Part shown: one piece after another, positions 34,885 to 43,827 of the stretch
Position numbering within the stretch: position 1 is the first letter of the stretch
Layout: every line of letters starts with the position of its first letter
DNA from: Rummeliibacillus pycnus
GTDB lineage: Bacteria > Bacillota > Bacilli > Bacillales_A > Planococcaceae
DNA length: 64,000 nucleotides
Direction: 5' to 3'
NCBI RefSeq assembly: GCF_002884495.1
Contig: NZ_KZ614145.1
Location: 1 to 64,000, forward strand
Position numbers and translations under genes: made by a program
Notes under the pieces: generated by a model
What the model saw: only the letters and a program-made list of their open reading frames with translations
What the model was told of the DNA's origin: nothing
Database searches by the model: none

Positions 34885-35193
34885 ATGTCTAATGTTGATG
34901 TTTATGTTTCAGTCATGCATAAGTATTATAATTTTTCACCGCATCAGGCTCCATGGGAATTTCATATAAATGTAGATCGTGAAATGTTAACAGTATTTGA
35001 TCAGCTTTTTGCACAAATGAAAAGTTGGGATGACAATAGTATGTGGAGAGCGCAAATTCCTGCAGTTCCATATCATTTTGATGAGCAAAATGATGAGGTG
35101 GATAAGCGTTTAAAAAAGGTGTATGCACTTATTCATGAGTATGGAGATCAAGAGACAAAAAAATTCATCGAACAAATGCCTTACTACAGTTGA
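34885..35193 (+). CDS. small soluble protein of unknown function
   Basis: 102 residues, no membrane segment, rich in Trp, Tyr and acidic residues (PWEFHINVDREML; MKSWDDNSMWRAQIP). I recognise no family. The ATG at 34885 has AAGGAG eight bases upstream; the ATG at 34879 is too close to it. It lies in the ytkD-ytmA neighbourhood but is separated by its own site. Confidence 0.7.
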   Translation: MSNVDVYVSVMHKYYNFSPHQAPWEFHINVDREMLTVFDQLFAQMKSWDDNSMWRAQIPAVPYHFDEQNDEVDKRLKKVYALIHEYGDQETKKFIEQMPYYS

Positions 35194-35244
35194 TTGATGA
35201 CGTTACCTTCGTTACACTAAATACGATAGGGAGTGAACGAAGGT

Positions 35245-35712
35245 ATGTTTACATATACAGATTTAAATGGCAACGGTTGTGAATTATCTTTTAAAAAAAA
35301 TGCTTTCAGAATTATTCCAAAACATGTACTTGTTTTAGCAAAGTATGAGGGAAAATGGTTGCTAACAGAGCATCCAGAACGCGGCTACGAATTTCCAGGT
35401 GGTAAAGTAGAAAATGGTGAGACATTAGAAGAAGCAGCGATAAGAGAAGTATTTGAAGAAACAGGTGCTAATATTTTCAATGTAGAGTGGCTTGCAACTT
35501 ACATGGTACAAGAAAATAGCCCCTTTACAAAGGCGGTTTATACAGCAATTGTACAAAATGTTGACTCTAACCATGCAAACAGGGAAACTAAAGGTGCTGT
35601 TTTTATGACAGAAGAAGAATTAATAACAAACAATCGATTAAGTTTTTATATGAAAGACTTAGGTATGAAGAAGATTTTAGAAAAGGTGAGTGAACGTGAA
35701 GACAAATGGTGA
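35245..35712 (+). CDS. ytkD: NUDIX nucleoside triphosphatase YtkD
   Basis: 155 residues matching B. subtilis YtkD along its length: FTYTDLNGNGCELSF, KHVLVLAKYEGKWLLTEHPERGYEFPGGKV, the NUDIX box in GGKVENGETLEEAAIREVFEETG, and RLSFYMKD near the end. YtkD hydrolyses 8-oxo-dGTP and other nucleoside triphosphates and helps avoid oxidative mutations in spores and growing cells. The start at 35245 follows GGGAGTGA by 11 bases; GTG at 35233 lies in that site. It overlaps ytmA by 17 bases. Confidence 0.9.
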   Translation: MFTYTDLNGNGCELSFKKNAFRIIPKHVLVLAKYEGKWLLTEHPERGYEFPGGKVENGETLEEAAIREVFEETGANIFNVEWLATYMVQENSPFTKAVYTAIVQNVDSNHANRETKGAVFMTEEELITNNRLSFYMKDLGMKKILEKVSEREDKW

Positions 35713-36481
35713 GATTGACTATTTGAGAGATTATCCATCACCTAACCCACGTATAAAACTAATAGAAATCGCCTATTGGTCAAATGGTTTACGTGTTAAA
35801 GGTTTGCTTGCTACACCAATTGTTAAAGCAAATGATGAGGGTATACTATATTTGCGTGGTGGTATGCAAGGTGTTGGCATGGTACGACCTGCACGTATCG
35901 CACAACTTGCTTCACAAGGATTTATTGTCTTTGCTCCATACTACAGAGGTGTACGTGGTGGTGAGGGAAGAGATGAATTTGGTGGAGAAGATCGTTTTGA
36001 TGCAGTCAATGCAGTAGATGTATTAAAACACTTTTGTCACAATAAACGGATTCACATTTTTGCATTTTCAAGAGGTGGTATTATGGCGCTATGGACGGGA
36101 ATATTGCGCGATGATATTACTTCAATTGTTACTTGGGGTGGCGTTTCAGATATTAAATTGACATATGAAGAACGAGTTGATATGCGCAGAATGATGAAAC
36201 GCGTTCTAGGTGGTTCTCCTCAAAAAAATCCAATTGCTTACGAAGAACGACATCCCATACCTCGTATTGATGAGATCAAAGCACCTGTTTTAATTGTTCA
36301 TGGTATGCAAGATCAAAATGTAGGATTTAAACATGCTCAAATATTAGAAAATGGACTAAAGTTTTTTAACAAGCATGTTGAAACTTGGTATTATCCCGAT
36401 TATACGCATTTTTTCCCGAGCGAAGTTAATCGGAAAGTGGTAAATGGTGCTTGTCAGTGGATGAAATTGCAACAATTATGA
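35696..36481 (+). CDS. ytmA: alpha/beta hydrolase YtmA (prolyl-oligopeptidase-like)
   Basis: 261 residues, closely like B. subtilis YtmA: YLRGGMQGVGMVRPARIAQL, APYYRGVRGGEGRDEFGGEDR, nucleophile Ser in FAFSRGGIM, Asp in VHGMQDQNVGF and His in YPDYTHFFP. It lacks a propeller domain, signal peptide and membrane segment, so it is a cytoplasmic peptidase or esterase of unknown substrate. GTG at 35696 is preferred (AAAAGGTG eight bases upstream) over GTG at 35690. It overlaps ytkD, so the two are coupled. Confidence 0.88.
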   Translation: MKTNGEIDYLRDYPSPNPRIKLIEIAYWSNGLRVKGLLATPIVKANDEGILYLRGGMQGVGMVRPARIAQLASQGFIVFAPYYRGVRGGEGRDEFGGEDRFDAVNAVDVLKHFCHNKRIHIFAFSRGGIMALWTGILRDDITSIVTWGGVSDIKLTYEERVDMRRMMKRVLGGSPQKNPIAYEERHPIPRIDEIKAPVLIVHGMQDQNVGFKHAQILENGLKFFNKHVETWYYPDYTHFFPSEVNRKVVNGACQWMKLQQL

Positions 36482-36490
36482 TAGTGGGTG

Positions 36491-36949
36491 ATGAATTTGG
36501 GCTATATTAAGGCAAAGATTGACTTAAAATTAAATGATACTATTTTAGATTTTTCTGAGAGGTATCCTTATTGGAAAGAGCTTTGGTCTAATTACACTGA
36601 ACATTATTCAGAAGTCCAAATTCAAAATTGGAAAGAAGAAGAACAGACAATACAAGAGTTAGAACAAATTAGTTTCCTTTCACGAAATGAAGGACTTGTC
36701 AAAATTCATCAAGTCTTGTTAAGCGAGGAAACACGAGACTATTTTCAAAACCATGCTTCTATAAATGAAAAATTAAAATGGTTTTCTATGGTTTTTCATG
36801 ATGAAGAGATGATTGAAGGGATGGAAATTCATAATTATGGTGAAGAAGTTTACTTCAATCAAGTAACAAAGGAAGAAGCCGAGCCAATCTTAGAAATGTT
36901 TGAACAATTAAAATGTGCCGTTGAATTCATACCAGATGATACAGATTAA
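36491..36949 (+). CDS. hypothetical protein downstream of ytmA
   Basis: 152 residues, soluble, very acidic (long Glu-rich helices such as NWKEEEQTIQELEQI). I recognise no family. It begins nine bases after the ytmA stop. The start is uncertain among ATG 36491, GTG 36488 and TTG 36497; GGGTG overlaps them. Placement and a following terminator suggest it ends the ytkD-ytmA operon. Confidence 0.65.
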   Translation: MNLGYIKAKIDLKLNDTILDFSERYPYWKELWSNYTEHYSEVQIQNWKEEEQTIQELEQISFLSRNEGLVKIHQVLLSEETRDYFQNHASINEKLKWFSMVFHDEEMIEGMEIHNYGEEVYFNQVTKEEAEPILEMFEQLKCAVEFIPDDTD

Positions 36950-36956
36950 TAACAAT

Positions 36957-36992
36957 AAGCACTACAACTTGAGTTGTGGTGTTTTTTGCTTT
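36957..36992 (+). terminator. terminator of the ytkD-ytmA operon
   Basis: CACTACAACT, loop TG, AGTTGTGGTG and six Ts. Confidence 0.87.
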
Positions 36993-37149
36993 TTTGAGGA
37001 TAGATCTAAAGTTGCAAAAACTGATTGGAGAGAATACTTAAATTGCTAAGAATGCAAATACAATTAGAAAACTCGCAAATAAAAGCATTATAATCGAAAG
37101 TAAAATACTAAAAGTCGTAAATAAAATAGAAAACTTAATCCAACAAAAC

Positions 37150-37184
37150 AAAAAAACCGAGCAGCTTGATTAAACTGCTCGGGT
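37150..37184 (-). terminator. terminator after pckA
   Basis: On the minus strand CCGAGCAG and CTGCTCGG pair around a ten-base loop, followed by seven Ts. Confidence 0.88.
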
Positions 37185-37222
37185 CCATCCGATCGGATGA
37201 TTTACTTATAGGTTTAAAGGAA

Positions 37223-38809
37223 TTAAGCGATTGGAGCACCTTTTTTAGCGATTTCTTCAGCAACAACGCCGAATTTTTTGAAGTTCTCATGGAACATACC
37301 AGCTAATTTTGTAGCTTTTTCATCATAAGCTTCTTTATCATCCCATACGTTACGTGGGTTTAAGATTTCAGCAGGAACACCTTCGATTGCAGTTGGTAAA
37401 GAAAGACCAAAGATTGAATCTTTTTCTGTGAATACATCATTTAGTTTACCTTCAATTGCAGCGCGTACCATTGTACGAGTGTAAGAAAGTTTCATACGGC
37501 TACCTTCACCGTAGCTTCCGCCAGACCATCCAGTGTTCACTAAGAAAACATTTACTTTATGTTCGTCAATTTTCTTACCTAACATTTCCGCATAAACAGT
37601 TGCATGTAATGGGAAGAATGGAGCGCCAAAGCATGTAGAGAATACTGGTTCTGGTTCTACTACTCCACGTTCTGTACCAGGAATTTTAGAAGTGAAGCCT
37701 GATAAGAAGTGATACATTGCTTGTTCTTTTGTTAATTTACTGATTGGAGGAAGAACACCAAAAGCATCAGCTGTTAAGAAAATAACTGTTTGTGGTTGAC
37801 CTGCAACAGATGGATCAACGATATTTTCGATATTTTGAATTGGATAAGCAACACGAGTATTTTGTGTTAATGTTGCATCATCATAGTCAGGAATACGAGT
37901 TTCAGGATCCACAGTTACATTTTCTAGAACTGTACCGAAAGTAATAGCATTATAAATTTCAGGTTCTTTTTCAGCAGAAAGATTGATTGTTTTAGCGTAG
38001 CAACCACCTTCAATATTGAATACACCATTATCAGACCAGCCGTGTTCGTCGTCACCGATTAATTTACGATCACCATCAGCAGATAAAGTTGTTTTACCAG
38101 TACCTGATAAACCGAAGAATAGTGCAACGTCACCTTCTTCTCCAACGTTTGCTGAACAGTGCATTGGAAGAATACCTTGTTGTGGTAATAGGTAGTTCAT
38201 GATACCGAAGATAGATTTTTTCATCTCACCAGCGTATTCTGTACCACCAATTAAGATGATGCGTTTTTCTAGTGATACGATGATGAATGTTTCGGAAGCT
38301 GTTCCATCAATTTCTGGATCTGCTTTAAATGTTGGAGCAGAAACAATTGTAAAGTCAGCATCATGATTTTGTAGTTCTTCTTCAGTAGGACGGATGAATA
38401 GTTGGTGAGCAAATAGGTTGTGCCAAGCGTATTCATTAACAACTTGAATTGCTAAACGTGATTCTGGATCTGCTCCTGCAAAACCCTTAAAAACAAAAAC
38501 TTCTTCTTTTTGTTTTAAATAGTTAACAACTTTGTTGTATAATGAATCAAATACTTCCGAAGAGATTGGTTGGTTAATTTTACCCCAATCAATTTGATCT
38601 TTAGATGATTCTTCTTCTACCATAAATTTATCTTTAGGAGAACGTCCTGTATATTTGCCTGTTACTGCACGAACAGCACCATCAACTGTTAAGATTGCTT
38701 CACCACGTGAAGTTGCTTTCTCCACTAATTGTGGGACTGAAAGTTGTTCCAAAATATTATGACCTTGTAATAACTCCTTCAGTTCATTCGCAATTTCTAC
38801 TGAATTCAT
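37223..38809 (-). CDS. pckA: phosphoenolpyruvate carboxykinase (ATP)
   Basis: 528 residues. Converts oxaloacetate to phosphoenolpyruvate with ATP, the entry step of gluconeogenesis. The kinase-1a P-loop is [14 protein letters not shown]; metal and substrate motifs [32 protein letters not shown] and [12 protein letters not shown] are intact. I start at 38809 ([10 protein letters not shown]), like B. subtilis PckA; the ATG at 38824 follows AAAAAGG without spacing. A CcpN-type operator overlaps the -10 box, so repression in glucose is expected. Confidence 0.96.
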   Translation of the reverse strand: MNSVEIANELKELLQGHNILEQLSVPQLVEKATSRGEAILTVDGAVRAVTGKYTGRSPKDKFMVEEESSKDQIDWGKINQPISSEVFDSLYNKVVNYLKQKEEVFVFKGFAGADPESRLAIQVVNEYAWHNLFAHQLFIRPTEEELQNHDADFTIVSAPTFKADPEIDGTASETFIIVSLEKRIILIGGTEYAGEMKKSIFGIMNYLLPQQGILPMHCSANVGEEGDVALFFGLSGTGKTTLSADGDRKLIGDDEHGWSDNGVFNIEGGCYAKTINLSAEKEPEIYNAITFGTVLENVTVDPETRIPDYDDATLTQNTRVAYPIQNIENIVDPSVAGQPQTVIFLTADAFGVLPPISKLTKEQAMYHFLSGFTSKIPGTERGVVEPEPVFSTCFGAPFFPLHATVYAEMLGKKIDEHKVNVFLVNTGWSGGSYGEGSRMKLSYTRTMVRAAIEGKLNDVFTEKDSIFGLSLPTAIEGVPAEILNPRNVWDDKEAYDEKATKLAGMFHENFKKFGVVAEEIAKKGAPIA

Positions 38810-38877
38810 CTTTGTTCGTACCATCCTTTTTATATTATTCCCCTTGTTGTGGGTTTGTTTTATTCATTTTCAGAAAT

Positions 38878-38910
38878 AGTATAACACATTGAAATTAATA
38901 GTCTATACTA
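38878..38910 (-). promoter_or_regulatory. pckA promoter with CcpN operator
   Basis: On the minus strand, TGTGTTATACT (38888 to 38878) fits the CcpN consensus TRTGHYATAYW and overlaps the -10 TATACT. A possible -35 TAGACT lies 16 bases upstream, and a second, weaker inverted copy (AGTCTATACT, plus strand) overlaps it. CcpN represses gluconeogenic pckA and gapB in B. subtilis when glucose is present. Confidence 0.7.
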
Positions 38911-38963
38911 ATTAATGATTATTTTTTTTAAATTTGTCTTTTTTTAATATGAATATAAAATAG

Positions 38964-38993
38964 TTTGACTTTCAAATCAATATCCCTTACTAT
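38964..38993 (+). promoter_or_regulatory. promoter of the metK leader
   Basis: TTGACT (38964-38969), an 18-base spacer and TACTAT (38988-38993) place the start near 39000, just before the S-box aptamer. Confidence 0.7.
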
Positions 38994-39008
38994 ATGCATT
39001 AGAACGGA

Positions 39009-39128
39009 TACTCTTATCCCGAGCTGGTGGAGGGTCAGGCCCTATGAAACCCGGCAACCTGCATTATTGTTCACGTAATGCGTTGGTGCTAATCTGATGC
39101 AAGGATTATTCCTTGAACGATAAGAGTG
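39009..39128 (+). ncRNA. SAM-I (S-box) riboswitch aptamer
   Basis: P1 pairs CTCTTATC (39011-39018) with GATAAGAG (39119-39126). The core shows AGCTGGTGGAGGG, the AAACCCGGCAACC segment and TGGTGCTAA with the P4-like hairpin, the classic S-box layout. When SAM is bound, P1 is kept and the terminator at 39150-39190 forms, lowering metK expression. Confidence 0.95.
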
Positions 39129-39149
39129 AAAGGTGCTTACGAAACATAT

Positions 39150-39190
39150 CCTTTCCTCATTGTTTACGATGAGAGAAAGGTTTTTTTTTT
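39150..39190 (+). terminator. riboswitch-controlled terminator before metK
   Basis: CCTTTC-CTCAT and ATGAG-GAAAGG pair, followed by ten Ts. Expression platform of the S-box. Confidence 0.9.
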
Positions 39191-39396
39191 CAAAAAATAG
39201 AAGCAAATCTGATTTGTTTCATTATTATATGTGATTTGTAGGATTCTATTTATATTATGTAATGGCACTTTCTATAACCTCGTGTTAAAAAGCAGCTGTT
39301 AAGCTGGCTTGGCGTTTATCTGTATTTAAACGGACATGGGTAATGAGTACCGTATCTTTTTTCGAGAGGATCTCGTTTATAATAGGAGGAAACCAA

Positions 39397-40599
39397 ATGA
39401 CAAACAGAAGATTATTTACTTCAGAAAGCGTAACAGAAGGACATCCGGATAAAATATGTGACCAAATTTCAGATGCTATTTTAGATGCCATTATTGCAAA
39501 GGATCCGAATGCACGAGTAGCATGTGAAACAACTGTTACAACTGGTTTAGTACTTGTAGCAGGTGAAATTACAACTTCTACATATGTAGATATTAAAGGA
39601 ATCGTTCGTGATACTGTTTCAGAAATTGGCTACACTCGTGGTAAATACGGTTTTGACGCTGAGAACTTAGCTGTACTTGTTGCAATTGGAGAACAATCTC
39701 CTGATATCGCACAAGGCGTTGACCAAGCATTAGAAGCTCGTGAGGGTTCAATGACTGATGCAGATATCGAAGCAATTGGCGCAGGTGACCAAGGTTTAAT
39801 GTTTGGATACGCTTGTAACGAAACACCAGAACTAATGCCTCTTCCAATTAGCCTTGCGCATAAATTAGCTCGTCGTTTAACAGAAGTTCGCAAATCTGGT
39901 CAATTAGATTACTTACGTCCGGACGGTAAAACGCAAGTGACAATTGAGTACGATGAAAATAATCACCCAGTACGTGTAGATACAATCGTTATTTCAACTC
40001 AACATGATGAAGAAGTTACATTAGAACAAATCCAAAAAGACTTAAAAGTAGAAGTTATTGCAAAAGTTGTACCAACAGAATTACTTGATGAAAACACTAA
40101 ATATTTCATTAACCCAACAGGCCGTTTCGTAATTGGAGGACCTAAAGGTGATGCTGGTCTTACAGGACGTAAAATCATCGTTGATACTTATGGTGGTTAT
40201 GCTCGTCATGGCGGTGGTGCTTTCTCTGGTAAAGATGCTACGAAAGTTGACCGTTCAGGTGCATATGCAGCTCGTTATGTTGCGAAAAATATTGTTGCAG
40301 CAGGTCTTGCAGAACGTGCAGAAGTTCAACTTGCTTATGCAATCGGTGTTGCACAACCAGTTTCGATCTCAGTTGATACATTCGGTACTGGAAAAGTAAA
40401 AGAAAGCGACTTAGTCGAAGCAATTCGTGAATTCTTCGATTTACGTCCAGCAGGTATTATTAAAATGCTTGATCTTCGTCGTCCAATTTACAAACAAACT
40501 GCAGCTTATGGACATTTTGGCCGTACAGATTTAAATGTACCTTGGGAAAATACAGATAAAGCAGAAGCGTTAAAAGCTAAATTTGCAGTAAAAGCTTAG
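39397..40599 (+). CDS. metK: S-adenosylmethionine synthetase
   Basis: 400 residues. Makes SAM from methionine and ATP. Signatures: [17 protein letters not shown], the [12 protein letters not shown] motif, [21 protein letters not shown] and [19 protein letters not shown]. The start at 39397 ([11 protein letters not shown]) follows AGGAGG; the frame to 39343 is an artefact. It is controlled by the SAM riboswitch, with about 207 bases between the terminator and the ATG, longer than needed, in which I see no gene. Confidence 0.97.
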   Translation: MTNRRLFTSESVTEGHPDKICDQISDAILDAIIAKDPNARVACETTVTTGLVLVAGEITTSTYVDIKGIVRDTVSEIGYTRGKYGFDAENLAVLVAIGEQSPDIAQGVDQALEAREGSMTDADIEAIGAGDQGLMFGYACNETPELMPLPISLAHKLARRLTEVRKSGQLDYLRPDGKTQVTIEYDENNHPVRVDTIVISTQHDEEVTLEQIQKDLKVEVIAKVVPTELLDENTKYFINPTGRFVIGGPKGDAGLTGRKIIVDTYGGYARHGGGAFSGKDATKVDRSGAYAARYVAKNIVAAGLAERAEVQLAYAIGVAQPVSISVDTFGTGKVKESDLVEAIREFFDLRPAGIIKMLDLRRPIYKQTAAYGHFGRTDLNVPWENTDKAEALKAKFAVKA

Positions 40600-40613
40600 T
40601 TGGTTAGTTAATC

Positions 40614-40652
40614 AAAAGGTTGTTCACTCAATAGGGTGGACGACCTTTTTTG
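40614..40652 (+). terminator. terminator after metK
   Basis: AAAAGGT-GT-CAC and GTG-AC-ACCTTTT form an interrupted stem followed by six Ts. Confidence 0.8.
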
Positions 40653-40817
40653 TTTATGTAAGTCTTCTTACAAAAGCTTTATAGTTATAGATAATATCAA
40701 TTATAAGATGATAAGAAGTAATTTTTACTTCATCTTAACTACTTATGTGGTTTTAACATAACAATGTAGATTGAAGAATAAGCTACTAAAGATTGAAAAA
40801 TGACAGGAGAGATCTAA

Positions 40818-41279
40818 CTGAAATCAAATGAGTTTTTCTTCTTAACCTGGGCAGCGTTTTTAACGGGATTTGCATTTGTTCTCATTGCGATTTGGAACAC
40901 GGATTGGATGCTTGTTGAGCGTGGGTTTTATACCATTATCTTAGGATGGATCACATTCTCTTCTTTTTCACTCGTCAAAACATTACGTGATAAGCGAGAA
41001 AAAATGAAAGTTTCAACAGAATATTTGGCCCTTTGTTGGTTATCAACTATTGCTTCTTTTGGAATAGGGATAATTAGCATTTGGAATACCAAGTGGCCAT
41101 TGGTTGAAAAAGGATATTATTGGTTGGGACTTATTTTCGTAATGTATACATCGTTTGCCTTAGCAAAAGAAATAAGAGATAGACAAGATTTTGCTGACAA
41201 ATTTGAAGAAAAACGATCATCCTATAATGAGATGAATGATGAAGAAGAAAAACAACATCCAGTGAAAGAAGAAGAGTGA
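40818..41279 (+). CDS. YiaA/YiaB-type membrane protein with probable CTG start
   Basis: 153 residues with two copies of a two-helix YiaAB unit: FFFLTWAAFLTGFAFVLIAIW-NTDW...GFY (1-40) and LCWLSTIASFGIGIISIWNTKW...GYYWLG (72-110), then an acidic tail. The first ATG (40908) would remove the first helix pair. The frame is open only back to a TAA at 40815-40817, and the codon right after it is CTG, with AGGAGAG six bases upstream. CTG is therefore the likely, rare start. Family function unknown (inner-membrane proteins). Confidence 0.75.
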   Translation: MKSNEFFFLTWAAFLTGFAFVLIAIWNTDWMLVERGFYTIILGWITFSSFSLVKTLRDKREKMKVSTEYLALCWLSTIASFGIGIISIWNTKWPLVEKGYYWLGLIFVMYTSFALAKEIRDRQDFADKFEEKRSSYNEMNDEEEKQHPVKEEE

Positions 41280-41316
41280 ATTAGAAAATTCATCACGATA
41301 AATAGTAGCTTCTTTA

Positions 41317-41351
41317 ATAGAGACAAAGCAATAGAGCTTTGTCTCTTTTTA
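41317..41351 (+). terminator. terminator after the YiaA-like gene
   Basis: GAGACAAAGC, six-base loop, GCTTTGTCTC, five Ts. Confidence 0.88.
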
Positions 41352-41448
41352 TATGTCTGGCTATTGAAGTGCGAGTGAAGCAAAAGGGAGCTCCTATAAT
41401 TAAAAATCTATCAAAACTATTAGATGATATGCAATTATTGCAGAAAAG

Positions 41449-41477
41449 TAGCAATTTTCCCCCTTAAAATTGCACAG
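41449..41477 (-). terminator. weak hairpin downstream of the MFS gene
   Basis: GCAATTTT and AAAATTGC pair perfectly; on the minus strand a short T-rich stretch (TACTTTTC) follows. It could end the MFS transcript. Confidence 0.45.
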
Positions 41478-41511
41478 GATTTTTAAAATTTATGATAATT
41501 GATCTAAATGT

Positions 41512-42780
41512 TTAAGGCTTGATCACATCTTCCTTTGGGTTATGCTTTTTCAATAAGATAACGAATAAGCTACCTAAAGCACAAAATGCTCCAGATAGTA
41601 TGAAGGCCCAAGTATATGAATCGAAGATAGTATAGATTAGGCCACCACCGTAAGCTGCAGCTGCTGCACCAACCTGATGAAATGCTACCATCCAGCCATA
41701 CATTAAAGCACTTTTCTTAACCCCAAACTCTCGTCTAGCAAGGCCAATCGTAGGCGGCACAGTAGCGATCCAATCGAGTCCATAAAAAATGGAGAAAACA
41801 ATAAGTAGTGTAATCGATCCATGATTTAAAGCAACGGGCAAAAATAATAAGGATAAACCGCGTAGACCATAATAGAAGAATAATAACCATCGATTATCAA
41901 TCTTATCACTTAGCCAACCCGATAAGGTTGTACCAACTAAATCAAATATCCCCATAAAACTAAGCATGGATGCGGCGAGCACCATGGGAAACCCAAAACT
42001 CATACAATAACCTACAAAATGAGTTCCTATTAATCCTGTAGTAGACAAACCACATATAAAAAAGCTACCAGCTAACAGCCAAAAAGCTTTACTCTTACAC
42101 CCTTCTATTAATGAATTCCAAACAATTTTAAAAGGATTCCCGATGGATATTTCATTAGAAATTGTAGGGGACTCTTGTTCTATTAATCCGAGTGCAGTTG
42201 TATTTACCTGCTCTGGCCAATCCTTCATAAATAGGAAAATGAGAATTAGCATGAAGATACTTAATGCAAAAATTAATCCTATTGCATGATGCCAGCTATA
42301 GTGTTCTATTAAACTAGCAAGTACAGGTAATAAGACGAGCTGTCCAGTTGCAGTCGCAGCAGTTAATATTCCTACAGCTAATCCACGGTGCTTGACAAAC
42401 CAACGATTTCCGATTTGTGTACTGAGTACAGTTAAAAAAAGACCGGAACCAATTCCAATCATAACTCCCCATATTAGAATGAGTTGCCATTCTTGAGTCA
42501 TCACAAATGTTAAACCTAACCCAAACGATAAAAGAAGCATCGATGCCAACATAACATTTTTTAGTCCGAATCTTTCGACAAATGCAGCCATAAAGGGGCC
42601 GGAAAATCCATATAAAAATAACCCAACTGCAAATGCAAACGAAATGGCAGGTTTGCTCCAACCAAATTCAATTTCAAATGGCTCGATAAAAACACCAGAA
42701 GAGGATCGAATAATTCCTGCAACAATAATAGAAAAGAATGTAATCGTTAAGATAATCCAACTATAATGAATTTTTTTCAT
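41512..42780 (-). CDS. MFS transporter
   Basis: 422 residues with twelve transmembrane segments. The loop 2-3 motif is degenerate (GPFMAAFVERFGLKNVML) and loop 8-9 has GTTLSGWLSDKIDNRW. The N-terminus (WIILTITFFSIIVAGIIRSSSGVFIEPFEIEFGWSK) resembles the oxalate/formate (OFA) and monocarboxylate-like group. The likely substrate class is a small carboxylate, but this is a weak guess. Single gene on its strand. Confidence 0.88.
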   Translation of the reverse strand: MKKIHYSWIILTITFFSIIVAGIIRSSSGVFIEPFEIEFGWSKPAISFAFAVGLFLYGFSGPFMAAFVERFGLKNVMLASMLLLSFGLGLTFVMTQEWQLILIWGVMIGIGSGLFLTVLSTQIGNRWFVKHRGLAVGILTAATATGQLVLLPVLASLIEHYSWHHAIGLIFALSIFMLILIFLFMKDWPEQVNTTALGLIEQESPTISNEISIGNPFKIVWNSLIEGCKSKAFWLLAGSFFICGLSTTGLIGTHFVGYCMSFGFPMVLAASMLSFMGIFDLVGTTLSGWLSDKIDNRWLLFFYYGLRGLSLLFLPVALNHGSITLLIVFSIFYGLDWIATVPPTIGLARREFGVKKSALMYGWMVAFHQVGAAAAAYGGGLIYTIFDSYTWAFILSGAFCALGSLFVILLKKHNPKEDVIKP

Positions 42781-42960
42781 ATATACATCTCCGTTTAATA
42801 GGTTAATAGTAAAAAATGAATGAAAGAATCAATTTCATAATTCTATCATTACAACTTCTGTTACTTTTTTATATTAGCTAGTTTTGTATAGATGTGATTC
42901 TGTTGGTGTATTTATGTAATTGATTATTAAATAGGATCATATAAAAAGTAACGATTTTTA

Positions 42961-42997
42961 TAAAAAGGGCTCGGAATGATTAGTTCCGAACCCTCAT
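42961..42997 (-). terminator. terminator downstream of ytoA
   Basis: On the minus strand GGGTTCGGAA and TTCCGAGCCC pair, followed by five Ts. It lies about 180 bases beyond the ytoA stop. The interval holds a 25-codon frame (YFIEYEHLNGTQFRYVKQYN) without a start that may be a gene scrap. Confidence 0.75.
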
Positions 42998-43175
42998 TTC
43001 AAATTTAAAAACATTTACTTACTCAATTCTTGATTTATTACATAGAATTATTTTCATTTTTTAAACCCAAACACATATTTTACTATTCATATTTGGTTGT
43101 ACTGCTTCACATACCGAAATTGGGTACCATTTAAATGTTCATATTCAATAAAATACTTGTATTGGTCCTAGAAAA

Positions 43176-43703
43176 TTATCGAGTTATTGGATTGTTCTGA
43201 ACAGATTTATAAAAACGACCTTTTTCATAATATTCATTGATAATACGGTCCATGTCTTTTTTATCTTCTTCAGTTAGTTCTCGTACTACCTTTGCAGGTC
43301 GACCGAACGCAAGTGTATTTGGCGGAATTTTCTTTCCTTGTGTAACAAGGCTACCAGCACCAATAAATGCGCCTTCACCAATTTCAGCGCCATCTAAAAC
43401 GATAGAGGCCATTCCGATTAGTGCACCTTTTTTGATATGACAGCTATGCAGAGTAACTTGATGACCGACAGTTACTTCATCTTCTAAAATAAGTGGAGCT
43501 GTAGGGCTTTGGTGTAAACAACATAAATCTTGCACATTCACTTTTCGGCCGATAATTGTAGGTGAGACATCCCCACGAATAACAGTATTATAAAAAATAG
43601 ACGAATCTGGACCTATTGTCACATCTCCAGTAATAACAACGTTATCACCAATAAAAACAGATGGGTCAATAGATGGTTTTTTATCTTTAAATGGATAAAT
43701 CAT
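43176..43703 (-). CDS. ytoA: gamma-carbonic-anhydrase-like hexapeptide protein YtoA
   Basis: 175 residues of left-handed beta helix with hexapeptide repeats. The gamma-carbonic-anhydrase metal histidines are seen in NVQDLCCLHQSPT, VTVGHQVTLHSC and the VGH-LH pair, and the FGRPAKVVRELTEED end is typical. Start at 43703 (MIYPFKDKKP), with GAGGCG about eight bases upstream. B. subtilis YtoA is the homologue, adjacent to ytpA there as here. Carbonic anhydrase activity is plausible but often not shown for this branch. Confidence 0.9.
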   Translation of the reverse strand: MIYPFKDKKPSIDPSVFIGDNVVITGDVTIGPDSSIFYNTVIRGDVSPTIIGRKVNVQDLCCLHQSPTAPLILEDEVTVGHQVTLHSCHIKKGALIGMASIVLDGAEIGEGAFIGAGSLVTQGKKIPPNTLAFGRPAKVVRELTEEDKKDMDRIINEYYEKGRFYKSVQNNPITR

Positions 43704-43827
43704 CAAAATACGCCTCATTTCACGCTAAGATTATATTATTATCGTAACAAACTAATGCGTTAATTGGAACAGAAATTCATATAATGCGTTAAAATATAGG
43801 ATAGGAAAGAATGAGGAGAGAACTATT

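Noticed and set aside
43000..43175. Short frame YFIEYEHLNGTQFRYVKQYN on the minus strand
   Set aside because: Closed by a stop directly upstream, no start codon, only about 25 codons; mentioned with the terminator but not called a gene.
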